Part shown: positions 1 through 10,850 of the stretch, one piece after another
How positions within the stretch are numbered: the stretch's first letter is position 1
Layout: every line of letters begins with the position of its first letter
Assembly: GCF_041146795.1 (NCBI RefSeq)
Contig: NC_135183.1
Location: forward strand, 17,674,840-17,738,839
Length of the DNA stretch: 64,000 nt
Direction of reading: 5' to 3'
From: Maylandia zebra
Taxonomy: Eukaryota > Chordata > Actinopteri > Cichliformes > Cichlidae
Translations under genes and position numbers: made by a program
The notes under the pieces: generated by a model
Database searches by the model: none
Seen by the model: the letters and a program-made list of their open reading frames with translations, nothing else
Told to the model about the DNA's origin: nothing

Positions 1-300
1 CGGCTCTCCTCCTGATTTACCCCGGAACGACTGTCTCTTCGCGGCGCAAAGGAGCCGCCGGAGGTCAGGACCGGCGAGCTTTGCTAAGGTGCCCGAAAAA
101 GCACAGACAGGTCGGACTGCTGAGGGAGACTCCGGTCCTCCTGTTGTTCAGATCAGCTGGAAACACCCCTCACACTTCCTGTAACAACACGAGGCTCTTA
201 AAGGGACAGGGCACCGCGACGGCGGGCACGCGCAGGTCGAGCGTGAGAGCGCTGAGGTGTAACAGAAAAATACGTACCGAAGAATTCAGTGATCCTGCAG
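1..300. promoter_or_regulatory. CpG-rich segment, possible promoter or 5' exon of an off-window gene
   Basis: The first 260 bases are GC- and CpG-rich (many CGC, CCGG and GGCG words) and then fall abruptly into AT-rich DNA. This composition in a fish genome usually marks a promoter or first exon. No convincing coding exon or splice donor could be assigned, and the flanking gene is not visible. The function is inferred from composition only. Confidence 0.3.
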
Positions 301-2100
301 GACCTGTCTGCCTGAACAAAAATACCCAAACTTTAGACGAATAAACAATAATAAAATAAAACAAACTGTTTAACAAAAGCTTAAATAAACAATAGAAAAA
401 GTGGACAAATTTAAAACAAAACAAAATGTAAAACAAAAATAAACATGAATCAGAATCAGAGACTTTGTTAATCCGAGAGGGAAATTGAGCTGTCATAGCA
501 GAAACTATACAACAAACATCAAGCACTTCAATAAAATTAGTGTAGAAAAATAGATATTGATGGATAAATATTAAGATAAATAGATAGATATAGAGGTATA
601 AAGATAAAGATAAATATAGAAAATAAATGAATACAAAAGGATGTATTCATTCATATGTCGTGGTATACAAAAGTGACAGGGTGCATTGAGGTGTTATTAA
701 ATTTGTTCCAAATGACCGACAAATGTAAAAGAAAAAGTTAAAATATAAAACACAAGCTTTTAAAAATATTAAATCAGATTCAAGAAAAAAAAATTTCAAT
801 AAAGAAAACAAGAAATATTTAAGATACAAAGTTAAATTAAAATATATATTTTTGAAAAATTATAAAACGAAGTTTATAAAGTATAAATTTTGATAAGAAC
901 TAAAAACTATTAGATGAATTTTAAATTGCAACAGAAAATTCCAGTTATGACATTAAGGAAACGGTTCAAGATAATTTTCTTATTAAACTGGGAGCTGAAA
1001 ATGAAATATATGAGAAATAAAATAATTAAATAAAGACTGCATTTTTTTCTTTTAATTTAAACATTTATATAAGTTTATTGAATCTAAACTTCAAAACTAA
1101 ATTAAATGAGAAGGGGGAGCAATATTTTTTCTCCCATTTCCACTCATTGTTTAGTCTGATGTGGCATGAAAGATCGTTTAAGTACTAATTATCTGGACAT
1201 CGATAGTCTGCTTGGTTAAACTTCTATAACCTACTGAAAGTAATAAGCTATTGTAAATGAGTTGCTTTGCAGTAGTGACTGAGAACGATGATGTATTTGA
1301 AGGTTCCTGCCCTGTTTGTTTAACAAAACAAAAAAACACAAAAAAAAATCATCAGATTTTGATTTGATTTTCTTTTCCTTTTTTTTTTTGTATTACAACT
1401 GAAGAAATATTGATGTATATGGAACTTAATAAAAAAAGGGAAACAATCCCTTTGGTCCTGCAGGATGTCGCTGGTCTACAATCCTCCGGGGCTCAGCAGT
1501 TAATAAATCAAACACACCCTTGTTACTGTTGTTTGTAATGCGAAGACAGTCCCCGCCCTGCTGGCCGGCAAAGAGAAAGGAGAGCAATTCGAGTGTAAAA
1601 CACTGAAAATCTGCGTCTCTGTGAGTCGTCATAAATCATCTGGTCATATTTCAGCTTCAGTTCACTAACGGCTTCAAGCCTGAGAAATGAACCTTTGAAT
1701 TTCACTGAAGGCGCGATCAGGTCCCAGTTTGTGACAGTCACGGAATTCTGCAAAACATCAGCGTCGTCCCGCAGCAAACCCCGCACACAGAAACCAGACC
1801 TCAGCGCCGGACAAAGCAGTGCATGTAAACAAATACACCCTTTGTTCAAGACAAAGGATTACGTCATTGTTTTACGAGATAAAGTCGCGGAACGTAAATA
1901 AATAATTGAATAAAATAAAATATATAACGAAAATAAATGACTTTTTTTCTTGTACTGTAGATAAATAATAAATACTTTTCAAAGGGATTTATTAAAACCC
2001 TCTATTGCATGACTATTTAATTTTGTGGGGGAAAAAAATATTTCACCGTATTTTGGGGGAGCTTTAGGGTCCCTAATAATATATCAATCATAAAGTTTGA
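301..2100. other. AT-rich intergenic stretch, no gene seen
   Basis: Strongly AT-rich with homopolymer runs and no coding signal on either strand. Around 445-530 a segment with the wording GAATCAGAATCAGAGACTTT followed by GGGAAATT resembles the tail of a dispersed fish retroelement in reverse orientation. A more GC-balanced patch at 1440-1850 has no clear open frame and I could not identify it. Confidence 0.5.
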
Positions 2101-2282
2101 CCCCCCCCCCCCAAACAGATATTGGTTTGTTGCTTCAAGGCAACATTGTGCGACAAGGGTAGTCAAAACGAAGTTATTCTATAATAAGTTTTATTAGTAC
2201 AACAAGGATGAACCAATAATCAAACAACAAATAAACAATGTAAACATTTCACAGAACAATAAACCACCAAAATACATCCGAC

Positions 2283-2545
2283 ATTTGATCCTAACCCCAT
2301 ACACGCCTGCGTGCACACACATACACACACACACACATGTTGTGTTTCCATCACTTTCCATTAACTTCCATTCACTTCCTGGAGACTTATCCTGACCCAT
2401 CACAACTACCTGCCTGAACCTAACCCTAAACCCTAACCTTACCCTAAACCTGACTCAAGCCTTCACCCTAAAATGTAATGATTTACCTTGCCATTTGTCC
2501 CCATAAAGTAGGCGAGACATCACAATGTGAGTGTGTAAACATTCC
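2283..2545. repeat. Dispersed repeat with CA tract and CCCTAA-like words
   Basis: A short CA run at about 2317-2338 is followed by TTCCATTCACTTCC-type sequence, then several CTAACCCTAAA-like words at 2418-2450, then GTCCCCATAAAGTAGG. This string order is typical of a common interspersed fish repeat. The CCCTAA words are degenerate, so I do not read them as telomere. Confidence 0.35.
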
Positions 2546-2862
2546 CTTGGTTTCCTTGCATAAAAGGTTTTTACGTCCATGTCCTGTAATTATCAGTAGA
2601 TTGTAAAGTAAAAAACAGTGACTATGATCCTATAAATTCACACAAACACATCTCTACACACATATGCATTATTTTGCCTGAAAAAAATTAGGCTAACTCC
2701 ACAGTGTTGCCTTGAGGCAAAGAATGAAAATTAACAGTTTTACTGTATAAATAAATTTTAAAAAGTAGAACAAACAATCAAATATACTTCTTAACATATT
2801 CATGCACATACAAGTGTTTTTTATATACATTTATTTCACTAAAGCGCTATATAAATGCAAAC

Positions 2863-2880
2863 CATTATTATTATTATTAC

Positions 2881-2925
<45 letters not shown>
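2863..2925. repeat. (ATT)n microsatellite
   Basis: An ATT trinucleotide run of about 60 bases. It directly follows AAAGCGCTATATAAATGCAA, a wording typical of the 3' tail of fish retroposons, so it probably began as a retroposon tail. Confidence 0.85.
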
Positions 2926-2928
<3 letters not shown>

Positions 2929-2990
2929 AATGATGTAAAATAGTGATCTTTATCTTACCTTCTAATGGAGATGTCTCTCATGTAATGCAG

Positions 2991-3013
2991 CCCCCCCCCC
3001 CCCCCCCCCCCCC
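2991..3013. repeat. Poly-C run
   Basis: About 23 consecutive C followed by A8. A shorter C12 run lies at 2101-2112. Confidence 0.8.
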
Positions 3014-3479
3014 AAAAAAAATGAAAGTCACACCACCTTCAACTCATCCTTTTATTGGAAAGTTGTCGCATTATTTGACAAAAAAAAAAATGTTTTTTTG
3101 AAGGCCCAGTGTGAGGCATGAAAATGTGGTTTGTTGCCTCAGGGCAACGCTATGCAGTAGAGGGATAAGCGTGTTAAAAATATTGGAAACTAATGAAATT
3201 AATATTTCATTTTTGTACTTACTCGTTTAATATCATTATATATTTTTGACATGAATCATTTAATTAATAATAAAGTTTATGAATAAACTTTTTAGACAAA
3301 AATAAAGATTTAAAGAACATTGTAAAGTAAAATCTCATGTTTTCTACTGATAATTTTGTGTTACAGATATGAAAACATTATTTAAATATAGGGATATAAA
3401 ATAACTATAAGGATATAATAATACTACAACCTATAGCAATAATTTTACATACTACTATAAGAATATATGAGTTATTTCC

Positions 3480-4859
3480 AAGTTTCTCTTTGTTCACAGC
3501 CATTGACATGTCGAAGAGGTTAACACGTGAGGAGCGGATCGAAATTGTGTTGATATCTGGTGAACGCAGTAACCGGGTCATTGCAGCAGATTTCAATGCA
3601 AGACACCCTACGAGACCACCCATCTCCCATGCTACAGTTAGCAAACTGCTTGCTAAGTTTTGTGAAACTGGTTCAGTGTTGGATTTGCCAAAATGTGGAC
3701 ACAAGAAAACTGTCACTAATGAAGAAACATCAGTGGCTGTCCTAGCTTCATTCAGCAAGAGCCCACAGCATAGCACTCGCCGCATGTCACTGGAGAGTGG
3801 CATTAGTCGAACATCCCTTCGGTGGATATTAGCTACTCACAAATGGCACCCTTACAAACTCCAGCTACTGCAGCATCTCAACGAGGATGACCCAGATCGG
3901 CGCACAGAATTTGCAGAATGGGCAAAACAAAAATTGGAACAGGACCCTCAGTTCACGCAGAAGATTTTGTTCAGTGATGAGGCAAACTTTTATGTGAATG
4001 GTGAAGTTAACAAACAAAACCACCGCTATTGGTCTGACACTAACCCACATTGGATGGATCCCTCCAAGACTGTTGGACCAACAAAAGTGATGGTTTGGTG
4101 TGGTATATGGGGTACAACGATAGTGGGTCCATTCTTCATTAATGGAAACCTCAAGGTCACTGGATATTTGAAATTGCTACATGATGATGTGTTTCCCTCT
4201 TTATGCACTGAAGCTGGCACGTTCCCTGAGTTTTTCCAGCAAGATGGTGCACCACCACATTATGGGTGCCAGGTCCGAGCATTCCTAGATGAACAGTTTC
4301 CTGGAAAGTGGATTGGTCGTCGTGGGCCAGTTGAATGGCCCCCAAGGTCTCCCGATCTGACCCCCTTAGACTTTTATCTTTGGAGTCATCTGAAGGCAAT
4401 TGTCTATGGTGTGAAGATACGAGATGTGCAGCACCTGAAACTACAGATACCAGATGCCTGTGCTGGCATTTCTCCTGCGGTGTTGCTATCAGTGTGTGAA
4501 GAGTGGGAGAAGAGGGTTGCATTGACAATCCAACACAATGGGCAGCACAGTGAACACATTTTGTAAGTGGTCAGAAACTTGTAAATAACTCATGAAAGAA
4601 TAAAGTTACGTTGAAACCAAGCACACCATTGTTTTTCTTGTGACATTACCAATAAGTTTGATGTGTCACATGACCCTCTTCCTATTGAAAAAACAAAAGT
4701 TGTATCCAAGATGGCCGACTTCTAAATGGCCACCATGGTCACCACCCATCTTGAGGAGTTTGCCCCCTCACATATACTAATGTGCCACAAACAGGACTTT
4801 AATATCACCAACCATTCCCATGTTATTACGGTGTATCCATATAAATGGCCCACCCTGTA
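3480..4859 (+). mobile_element. Mariner-like element, 3' end intact, 5' inverted repeat not seen
   Basis: A Tc1/mariner-type transposase frame is followed by about 290 bases of 3' non-coding sequence ending in GGCCCACCCTG with TA next to it (4858-4859). This is the form of a mariner terminal repeat (CAGGGTGGGCC read outward) beside a TA target. The matching CAGGGTGGGCC is not found in the 1.4 kb before the gene, so the left end is either lost or too diverged to see. The left boundary given here is therefore arbitrary. Confidence 0.7.
3508..4566 (+). CDS. Mariner-like (IS630/Tc1/mariner superfamily) transposase, intact frame
   Basis: This 352-aa protein has no internal stop. Its role would be to cut and join the element's inverted repeats at TA sites. 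The N-terminal part (about residues 1-110, starting MSKRLTREER) looks like paired helix-turn-helix DNA-binding domains, and the rest is a DDE/D catalytic domain. The catalytic aspartates are in FSDEANF (D157), QQDGAPPH (D246) and PRSPDLTPLDF (D283). There are 36 residues between the second and third aspartate, unlike the 34 of classic mariners. The ATG at 3508 was chosen because the frame extends upstream only to non-ATG codons; the bases just before it (TTTGTTCACAG) resemble a splice acceptor. The length fits the superfamily. It could be a recently active copy or a retained host gene; the missing left repeat does not decide between these. Confidence 0.85.
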   Translation: MSKRLTREERIEIVLISGERSNRVIAADFNARHPTRPPISHATVSKLLAKFCETGSVLDLPKCGHKKTVTNEETSVAVLASFSKSPQHSTRRMSLESGISRTSLRWILATHKWHPYKLQLLQHLNEDDPDRRTEFAEWAKQKLEQDPQFTQKILFSDEANFYVNGEVNKQNHRYWSDTNPHWMDPSKTVGPTKVMVWCGIWGTTIVGPFFINGNLKVTGYLKLLHDDVFPSLCTEAGTFPEFFQQDGAPPHYGCQVRAFLDEQFPGKWIGRRGPVEWPPRSPDLTPLDFYLWSHLKAIVYGVKIRDVQHLKLQIPDACAGISPAVLLSVCEEWEKRVALTIQHNGQHSEHIL

Positions 4860-5055
4860 GATTGCATTTTTTAATTGACATTTTTCAAACTTCTTCTGTT
4901 TGATGTTTAACCCATAAATAAATGGCTGTCACATAAAATTATAACTTTAAATTAAAATGTTTACTTTTTTGTCTTTGTGGAATAAAAGGATTTAAAGATT
5001 TTGTTCAGTTGTGAGGTTATAAATGATTCCCAGACAGAATGTTTTAAATTCTGAT

Positions 5056-5061
5056 TTTATT
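5056..5061 (-). terminator. FBXO7 polyadenylation signal (AATAAA)
   Basis: AATAAA on the minus strand about 75 bases downstream of the FBXO7 stop codon. It is the nearest canonical signal and would give a short 3' UTR. Confidence 0.65.
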
Positions 5062-5135
5062 GTGAAAATGAATTTTTGTCAACCCGGAGTCAAACAGGAA
5101 GTTGTGTCATTGATATGTGATCAGTGACGGAGTGA

Positions 5136-8100
5136 TCAGATGAATCCTCGTCGGATGTCTGAAGGTCGCCCTCCTGTTGGTCGGATTCTGTGGAAGTCGT
5201 GGCGAGGTCGTCTGTGCGGGTCTGCGAGCGGGCCTATGGGGTCGTAGCGGGGGCGGGGGAGTAGGCCGTGGGGCAGGTTTGGTCGCTGATCGTATTCTCC
5301 ACCGATGATGCCCGGCACCGGGGGGAAGTGAGGGTAGGGGATGGGGTGGAAGATGTCTCCTGGATGGAAAGGCAGGAGGGGGCGGGGGCGGGTCGGGGCA
5401 GCGTTTCGAAGTTCAGAGCGAAACTTGTACGACTTTTTGTAGAGCTGGAAAACAAATAAAAACAAATTAAATTATTTACACAAAAAATCCCCAAAAAAAA
5501 AAATCAACAACAAATCACATTAAAGCTTAAATTCTGCGAGCTATCATCAATCTGCCCCACATTAGTCTAATTTATTATTACCTTAAAATATTCATATTAA
5601 AAACGACACATTAGGAGGTTTTAAGAGTTTACAGTTCTTTAGTTATTTACTTTGATGAAGTGTGTTTCTCACCTCTTTCCAGTCTGTGTCTCTGGATCTG
5701 CCTGAGCCTGAATCTGAAAAACGGCAAACACAATCAGTCACTTTAATTATAATGATTTTGTTGAAAAACTGGACAATCACAATGAATCAATCAATAAATT
5801 TAATTGACTCATGTCACAACTTCAAATCTGTGTAAATTTAGAAAATATTTTGATACTTTTTAGTTTATTTATTTCTAAAAACTATCTTAAACACGGTGGA
5901 CATTCAGGTGTTTCCCCCACAATTTCTGCTTATTTGTGGAGAAAATAATGACTGATTTGTTTTTACATTTTTTAAATGTTATTTTCTTTTTTAATGCTGT
6001 CATTTAAATTATCTTATTCAGATTCTAATATTTAATGTAGAGTAAGCTGTTTAAAACTTCACTGAAAATTATTTAATTAATAAGTAAATTAAGACATTAT
6101 AACAGGTTTTAATAAGTTAAGGGTGTTCTAAGGGTGAAAAATAGAAAAAAAATCAAGAACATCTAAAAAGCACATGAAAAAGAACATTTAAACAGTGTCA
6201 GTGGAACATTTGACCCATAGTTAGAGAAATTTGCAGAAATAATTGTAAAAATAAATGAAATAGTTTTAGGGACTCTTTTTCCACCTGCGAAGTCGCGGCG
6301 GTACAGGTGTCTCCACAGCGACGAGTCTGCTGTGGCGACGTTGAAGTGCCGGCTTACCGCCGACAGTCTGACCACAGAGCGAACGTCGAGCAGGCGGAGG
6401 ACTCGGAGGAGCAGCTCCGGAGGAAGAGCAGGCAGACCGAACGCCACGGGGAGAGCCATCGCTGAAACACATCACAGACTGTCAGTACCAGACATTAGCA
6501 TGTTAGCACGTTAGCATCTGCTTACAGAGAAACATCATCAATGAAAACGCGACTCAAGCTCATATGAGTCAAACAAGCTGTTCCTCTAAAGCAGCTTCCC
6601 AAATGTTTCGGGACAGATTTTACTAGAATTCTTCGGGATATTAACATGAAATAGTTTATTACAAAACAAATGAGTTTGTGTGAAAAGAAAAACTAGAAAA
6701 GGAAACTCTGTATGAACTCAAGTCTGAAAGTAAAAAACGAATTTAAGATGGCAAAATAATCTGTAATCCTTTTTTTTTTTTTTTTTTTTTTAACTCATGG
6801 CTTCAAAGGTTGGGATGAAACCTTTCATGGACACTCATATAAGTTCTTTATCCAACACTTTTTTACTACAAATAAAAGTTATTTGTTCTTTGGTATTTAA
6901 ATAAGATGATGTAGTTGATAAAATGGGATTTCGATCAAAATATGTTTTGATCATAAGAAACGTAAAATTGAGTGTCATCTACATGTAACTTTTAAAGCTG
7001 CTAATCTTCTCAGTTCGAAGCACATAGAAGTCAAACACCAGAGGACCTAAACTGGAACCCTGGGGAACACCGTAGGTCACAGGTGTCGAACTCCAGGCCT
7101 CGAGGGCAGATGTCCTGCAGGTTTTAGATGTGTCCTTGATCCAACACAGCTGATGTAAATCACTAAATGACCTCCTCAACATGTCTTGAAGTTCTCCAGA
7201 GGCCTGGTAATGAACTAATCATTTGTTTCAGGTGTGTTGACCCTGGGTGAGATCTAAAACCTGCAGGACACCGGCCCCCGAGGTCTGGAGTTTGACACCC
7301 CTGCCCTAGGTGATAAAATACAGAATAAATTTGACTTTTAGAGGCACTTACTGCTAATTTATGGTGAAGTTATTTAATAATGTAATCCCCTTACATAATG
7401 CAAGTGAACAGTTTAAGAGACGCTTTAATTACATGTCAAAATGTCTTAAAATTTATAATAAAGCTGCAAATTCAAGGAGTAATCTTTTAATTTTGTATAA
7501 CTTTAAATAACTTTCATTAAGATTTTGATTGGTTAATATAATTCTCTTTGCCCTGTATGTTTTTTATGAGTGGGATTTTGAGTTTTACATTTTAATTTTA
7601 ATGAAATTGAACATCGATTTAAATAAAATCTTTCTTAAACTCACTAAAAGCTGTAACATGGCTAATGTTCACAGCAATTTAACTTCTCTGAGGTTTTCTC
7701 TGATTAAAGCTGATGAACTGGATGATGTCAGCACCAACATGTTGTGACTCATCTGAGAGGGGGCGTTACCTTCTCTGGCGGTGGCGATCAGTGGGTACGC
7801 CAGCTGGTCTTTGAAGAGTCGGGACAGTTTGCTGAGGTCTTTAAATGCTGCTGCAGCACTTCCTCCTGAACAACATCAGACACAGAAAATTAATCAAAGA
7901 CGCTCCTGTGCTGGTGGCGTTATGCCAACCAATCACAGCTTTACCTGGCCACTCATTGGTCACGTAGCTGGATGCATTCAAACATAGTTTGCGGACAGTG
8001 TCGACCGTTTCTGTAACCTTCAGAGTCGCTGCATGAAGAAGAAAAAGGTCAGAAACACAGTGGGAGTTGAACACTAAAAGGTCAAAGAAAAATAAATTCA

Positions 8101-10519
8101 GCCCATTTAAAGAGGACTCACTGTTCATGACGAGCATTGGGCCCATGCACACAGCCACCACCGAGGCCAGGCTGCTCTCACACAGAGGATGAGTGTACTG
8201 CAGCTTGTAGACTCCACCTGCACACCTCCATCCAGCAGGCATCTCACCGGGCTTCAGCTCGGTGCCCTGTGGAGGCGCACACACTTACTCAAAGCGTCTG
8301 CCTTCACCTGTTTACTCAGCAGGATATTAACCTGTCCCCCTCGCCTCACCTGAGCAATGAACCCAGTCTCGAGCATCAGGAGATGTCCGGCCACCATGAT
8401 GGCATCATTGGGACTTGTTGGCTGGGCCGTGTGGTACAGGAGCTCCAGAGAGAGTGGTGCCTGACCCTCCTCGGCCTCACTGCACAGCATTGGCTCCCAG
8501 ATGGAGGCTGAAGATTCAGAGTCCAGCATCTCACAGGACGGCTGGGACTCTGAAAGGACTGCAGGACCGGCAGCCCCACTGACACTGCTGCTGCTGCTCG
8601 GCTGTTTACCAACAACAAAACTGTGAGCTTGGGCACGTCTACGCCCCATCGTCAGGTCTGATGAGTGACGCGGCACAGGCTAAAATAATCTGCTGTTGTT
8701 TCTTTGTTATAATAACTTAAAATATAAAACAGACATGAACAACATCAAAAACAACAACCTGCCATAAACAGGTCAAGGCTGATCTCCTTTAATGTTACAG
8801 CTGACCACAAACATCAAAACACAGTCAGATCCATAAGTATGTGAACAATGATGCCTCTGCTGACCAGCCTTTGAAAATGCAGGACTGTAATTGGCTGAAA
8901 TTCCTGAACAGTCAACGCAACACTTTGTTGTCTTCTCGAGTTAAAGCTCAAAGTCTTATTGTTTGATATGAAATATTCTGTGATGACCCACGAGGCTAAA
9001 CTACCAAGGCTCTGTCAGTTTTCAAATACTTGTGGTGACAACTGTAAAAGACAAACAGCAAGGGGCCTGGATGGGAACCTTGTGGAACACCGTACGATTA
9101 TAAATCAGTGTTTGTCTTCATTTTCAGAATGATAGGGAATTTTAAAATACCATCAAACCATTACACAGATTTAACGCCCACTATGCTCTTCCAGTGAGTT
9201 TGTTTTTATTTTTTGGCACCAGTAACACTGGAGACCATCTCCTGCAATGGGTAAAGCTCATCCTTTTAAACCTTTGCAGAACTTTGTTTTTCTCTCCAGC
9301 TGTTCATGAGACGCACATCTGTAAGGATTTAAAAGCGCCCCAAGCACCAAATATATAAATGCTTCTCAGGCTGACTGAGACTTCGCTATTTAAAAATGTG
9401 TCTGGTGATGTGAAGCTGAGGATGTGTCTGAAAATGCTCCGTTAGACTCCTGCAGCTTTCCAGATGTGAAGATTTCTACTGCTGCGAGAGAGCCGGTGCT
9501 TCCACGATGAAGGCTGGCACGCCCATGACTTTTAACTGTTCTTTAATCCAAAGTTCCCTGAAAGCTTGTAAGTATCAGGTGAGAAAGCTTTTGAACCTGT
9601 GAATTCGTCCAGCTCCAAACAAAACATCTCAGGTTTCAGAGGCACAGCTGGTTCACCTAAACACTTTCAGTCTGATGCTGCTGATGCAAACTGAGATGAG
9701 TCAGAGTGTCATCAGTGTTGGATGATGTGAAATTAAGTGTGTCCTCGTGTGGATCCACAGAAGAGAAGCTGTGAGGGGGTGTGGCCCTTTAAACCAGCTT
9801 TAACCCTTGCTGTGTGCTCTGTGGTGTGTCTGTATTTGCGAATTATTTTATGTTATAATTCAGCTCATAAAAACACGAGAAAGTAAAACAGAAACTGTGC
9901 ACTGAAGCCAGAAGTATGTGGATGCTTTCTGGGCCTGTTTCTGATCTCTGGCCGAGGCAGTCTACAGTCTGTGTAGACTGACCTCCCACACATGGACTGG
10001 AAACAGGCTCGATATGTCTCACACACCTATCCAGCCCACCTGAACAACCTGCTGGAGGTGAACATCATACCTGAGTGGAGGCCATGATGGGGGTCTGCTG
10101 GCTTTGCCTCTGGTTTGCAGAGCTCTTGGCTGCCGTGTAGGTGGAGCTTGTAGACGAGGCTGAGCTGGTTGAACCGGCGGCAGCTGTGGCTTCAGACTGA
10201 GGCAGATGGACACAGATCAAATCTCCGGACACGATGCCGCAGGATGCCAAAGTCTGAGCAGTGTCCGTGAGCAGCTTGGAGCCGTTCAGAGACAAACCAA
10301 ACTCTGTGTCTGAACTGAAGCGCAAGTAGGGAGTCAAATAACTGAAACTTTATAAACCACAACTCAGATTACAGAGTTAGACATGTGCAGCACCGACCTG
10401 AGTCCATGTGAGGACAACAGCATCTCCTGGATGTGATCTCTGAGCTCTTTCAAACTGGGATCTTCTCCAAGTAACTCCACCCGGCTGGTCTGCCTGTTGA
10501 TTCGAACTCGCAGCTTCAT
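5136..10519 (-). CDS. fbxo7: F-box only protein 7 (SCF substrate receptor, PI31-like), 9 coding exons
   Basis: FBXO7 recruits substrates to the SKP1-CUL1 ubiquitin ligase and binds the proteasome regulator PI31; in mammals it also acts in mitophagy with PINK1 and Parkin. Coding exons, in gene order: 10519-10398, 10314-10071, 8601-8350 (or 8679-8350), 8266-8122, 8028-7945, 7865-7770, 6461-6285, 5713-5673, 5444-5136. All joins keep frame through GT-AG introns, giving 489 or 515 aa (human 522). Exons 1-2 encode the ubiquitin-like domain (starts [10 protein letters not shown]; ends near [10 protein letters not shown]). Exons 3-6 encode the FP domain, with [12 protein letters not shown] and [13 protein letters not shown]. 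Exon 7 holds the F-box ([20 protein letters not shown] to WRHLYRRDF). The last exon is proline- and arginine-rich and carries [11 protein letters not shown]. The start follows an acceptor, so the first exon is non-coding and lies near 11.6 kb. Identity is strong; the exon 3 acceptor is open. Confidence 0.96.
6979..7077 (-). mobile_element. LINE reverse-transcriptase fragment (part 1, split by a MITE)
   Basis: In an intron of FBXO7, the minus strand reads [20 protein letters not shown], the conserved GVPQGS..GP motif of non-LTR reverse transcriptases (L2/CR1-like). The frame is broken soon after. Upstream codons continue beyond the inserted MITE at 7304. Confidence 0.75.
7078..7303. mobile_element. 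hAT-type MITE (226 bp) inserted in a LINE
   Basis: The ends read CACAGGTGTCGAACTCCAGG and, inverted at the right, CAGGGGTGTCAAACTCCAGA, and are flanked by near-identical 8-bp duplications CCGTAGGT / CCCTAGGT (7070-7077, 7304-7311). It belongs to the same family as the copy at 51540. The 8-bp duplication and CAGGGGT ends indicate a hAT (Charlie-like) non-autonomous element. Confidence 0.85.
7304..7400 (-). mobile_element. LINE reverse-transcriptase fragment (part 2)
   Basis: Joining across the MITE, the minus strand reads YFIT directly before YGVPQG, as expected for the upstream part of the same LINE copy. The left limit of recognisable LINE sequence is uncertain. Confidence 0.5.
9044..9094 (-). 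mobile_element. Short LINE reverse-transcriptase remnant
   Basis: Seventeen codons read [17 protein letters not shown] on the minus strand, the GVPQGS motif of non-LTR reverse transcriptase, inside FBXO7 intron 2. The flanks are too decayed to follow. It is a second, independent insertion of an element like that at 6979-7400. Confidence 0.65.
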
Positions 10520-10709
10520 GATGCTGCTCACACACAGACACAGGAAGAGGACTCACACTAAGTAATGCACAGACTGCAGAGGGCCATGATGCTCTTAACA
10601 GAACTGTATTCACATGTTTGGATTTTATATCACGCAGTCTGATTTTTCATATAATTTTATTTCCATGTTGTATTTAATATTTTATTTATATGCAACTTTG
10701 TTTTATTCC

Positions 10710-10710
<1 letters not shown>

Positions 10711-10742
<32 letters not shown>
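10711..10742. repeat. (TTA)n microsatellite
   Basis: About ten TTA units just upstream of FBXO7 coding exon 1, in the 5' intron. Confidence 0.85.
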
Positions 10743-10744
<2 letters not shown>

Positions 10745-10747
10745 AAG

Positions 10748-10850
10748 GAGCTTGCAAAGAAAAGAGTCTGGACTTCTTTAAGTTACTTGAAGAGGTTTCA
10801 CCTCTCATCCGAGAAGCTTCTTCAGTTCTGAGAACCTTCACAGACATTAT
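10748..10850 (-). mobile_element. Penelope-like element remnant (inferred)
   Basis: The wording GAAGAGGTTTCACCTCTCATCCGAGAAGCTTCTTCAG is a very common vertebrate dispersed repeat (shown here as positions 10788-10824) that I associate with Penelope-like retroelement ends. On the minus strand it contains GGATGAGAGGTGAAAC, which resembles a hammerhead ribozyme core. The assignment rests on memory of the repeat and not on a search. Confidence 0.4.

Larger units (their letters stand above)
2126..3155. repeat. Three copies of a 25-bp palindrome-cored motif (two direct, one inverted)
   Basis: A motif with core GTTGCCTCAAGGCAAC (arms GTTGCC and GGCAAC) occurs at 2126-2150 and 3130-3155 in the same direction, and at about 2699-2721 inverted. 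Similarity runs beyond the core (TTTG before it; an AT or AC stretch and TGTGC or TATGC after it). This looks like termini or internal repeats of an unidentified transposon. No transposase was found between the copies. Confidence 0.45.

Noticed and set aside
2403-2460. CCCTAA-like words suggesting an internal telomere tract
   Set aside because: Units are irregular (CCTAACCCTAAA, CCTTACCCTAAA) and embedded in a common dispersed fish repeat; there is no perfect tandem TTAGGG array.
5268-5459. Open frame on the plus strand over the FBXO7 last exon
   Set aside because: It is antisense to the proline-rich FBXO7 C-terminus, whose [11 protein letters not shown] motif and splice sites are on the minus strand.
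8137-8511. 124-codon frame on the plus strand
   Set aside because: It is antisense across FBXO7 exons 3-4 and their intron and has no family signature.
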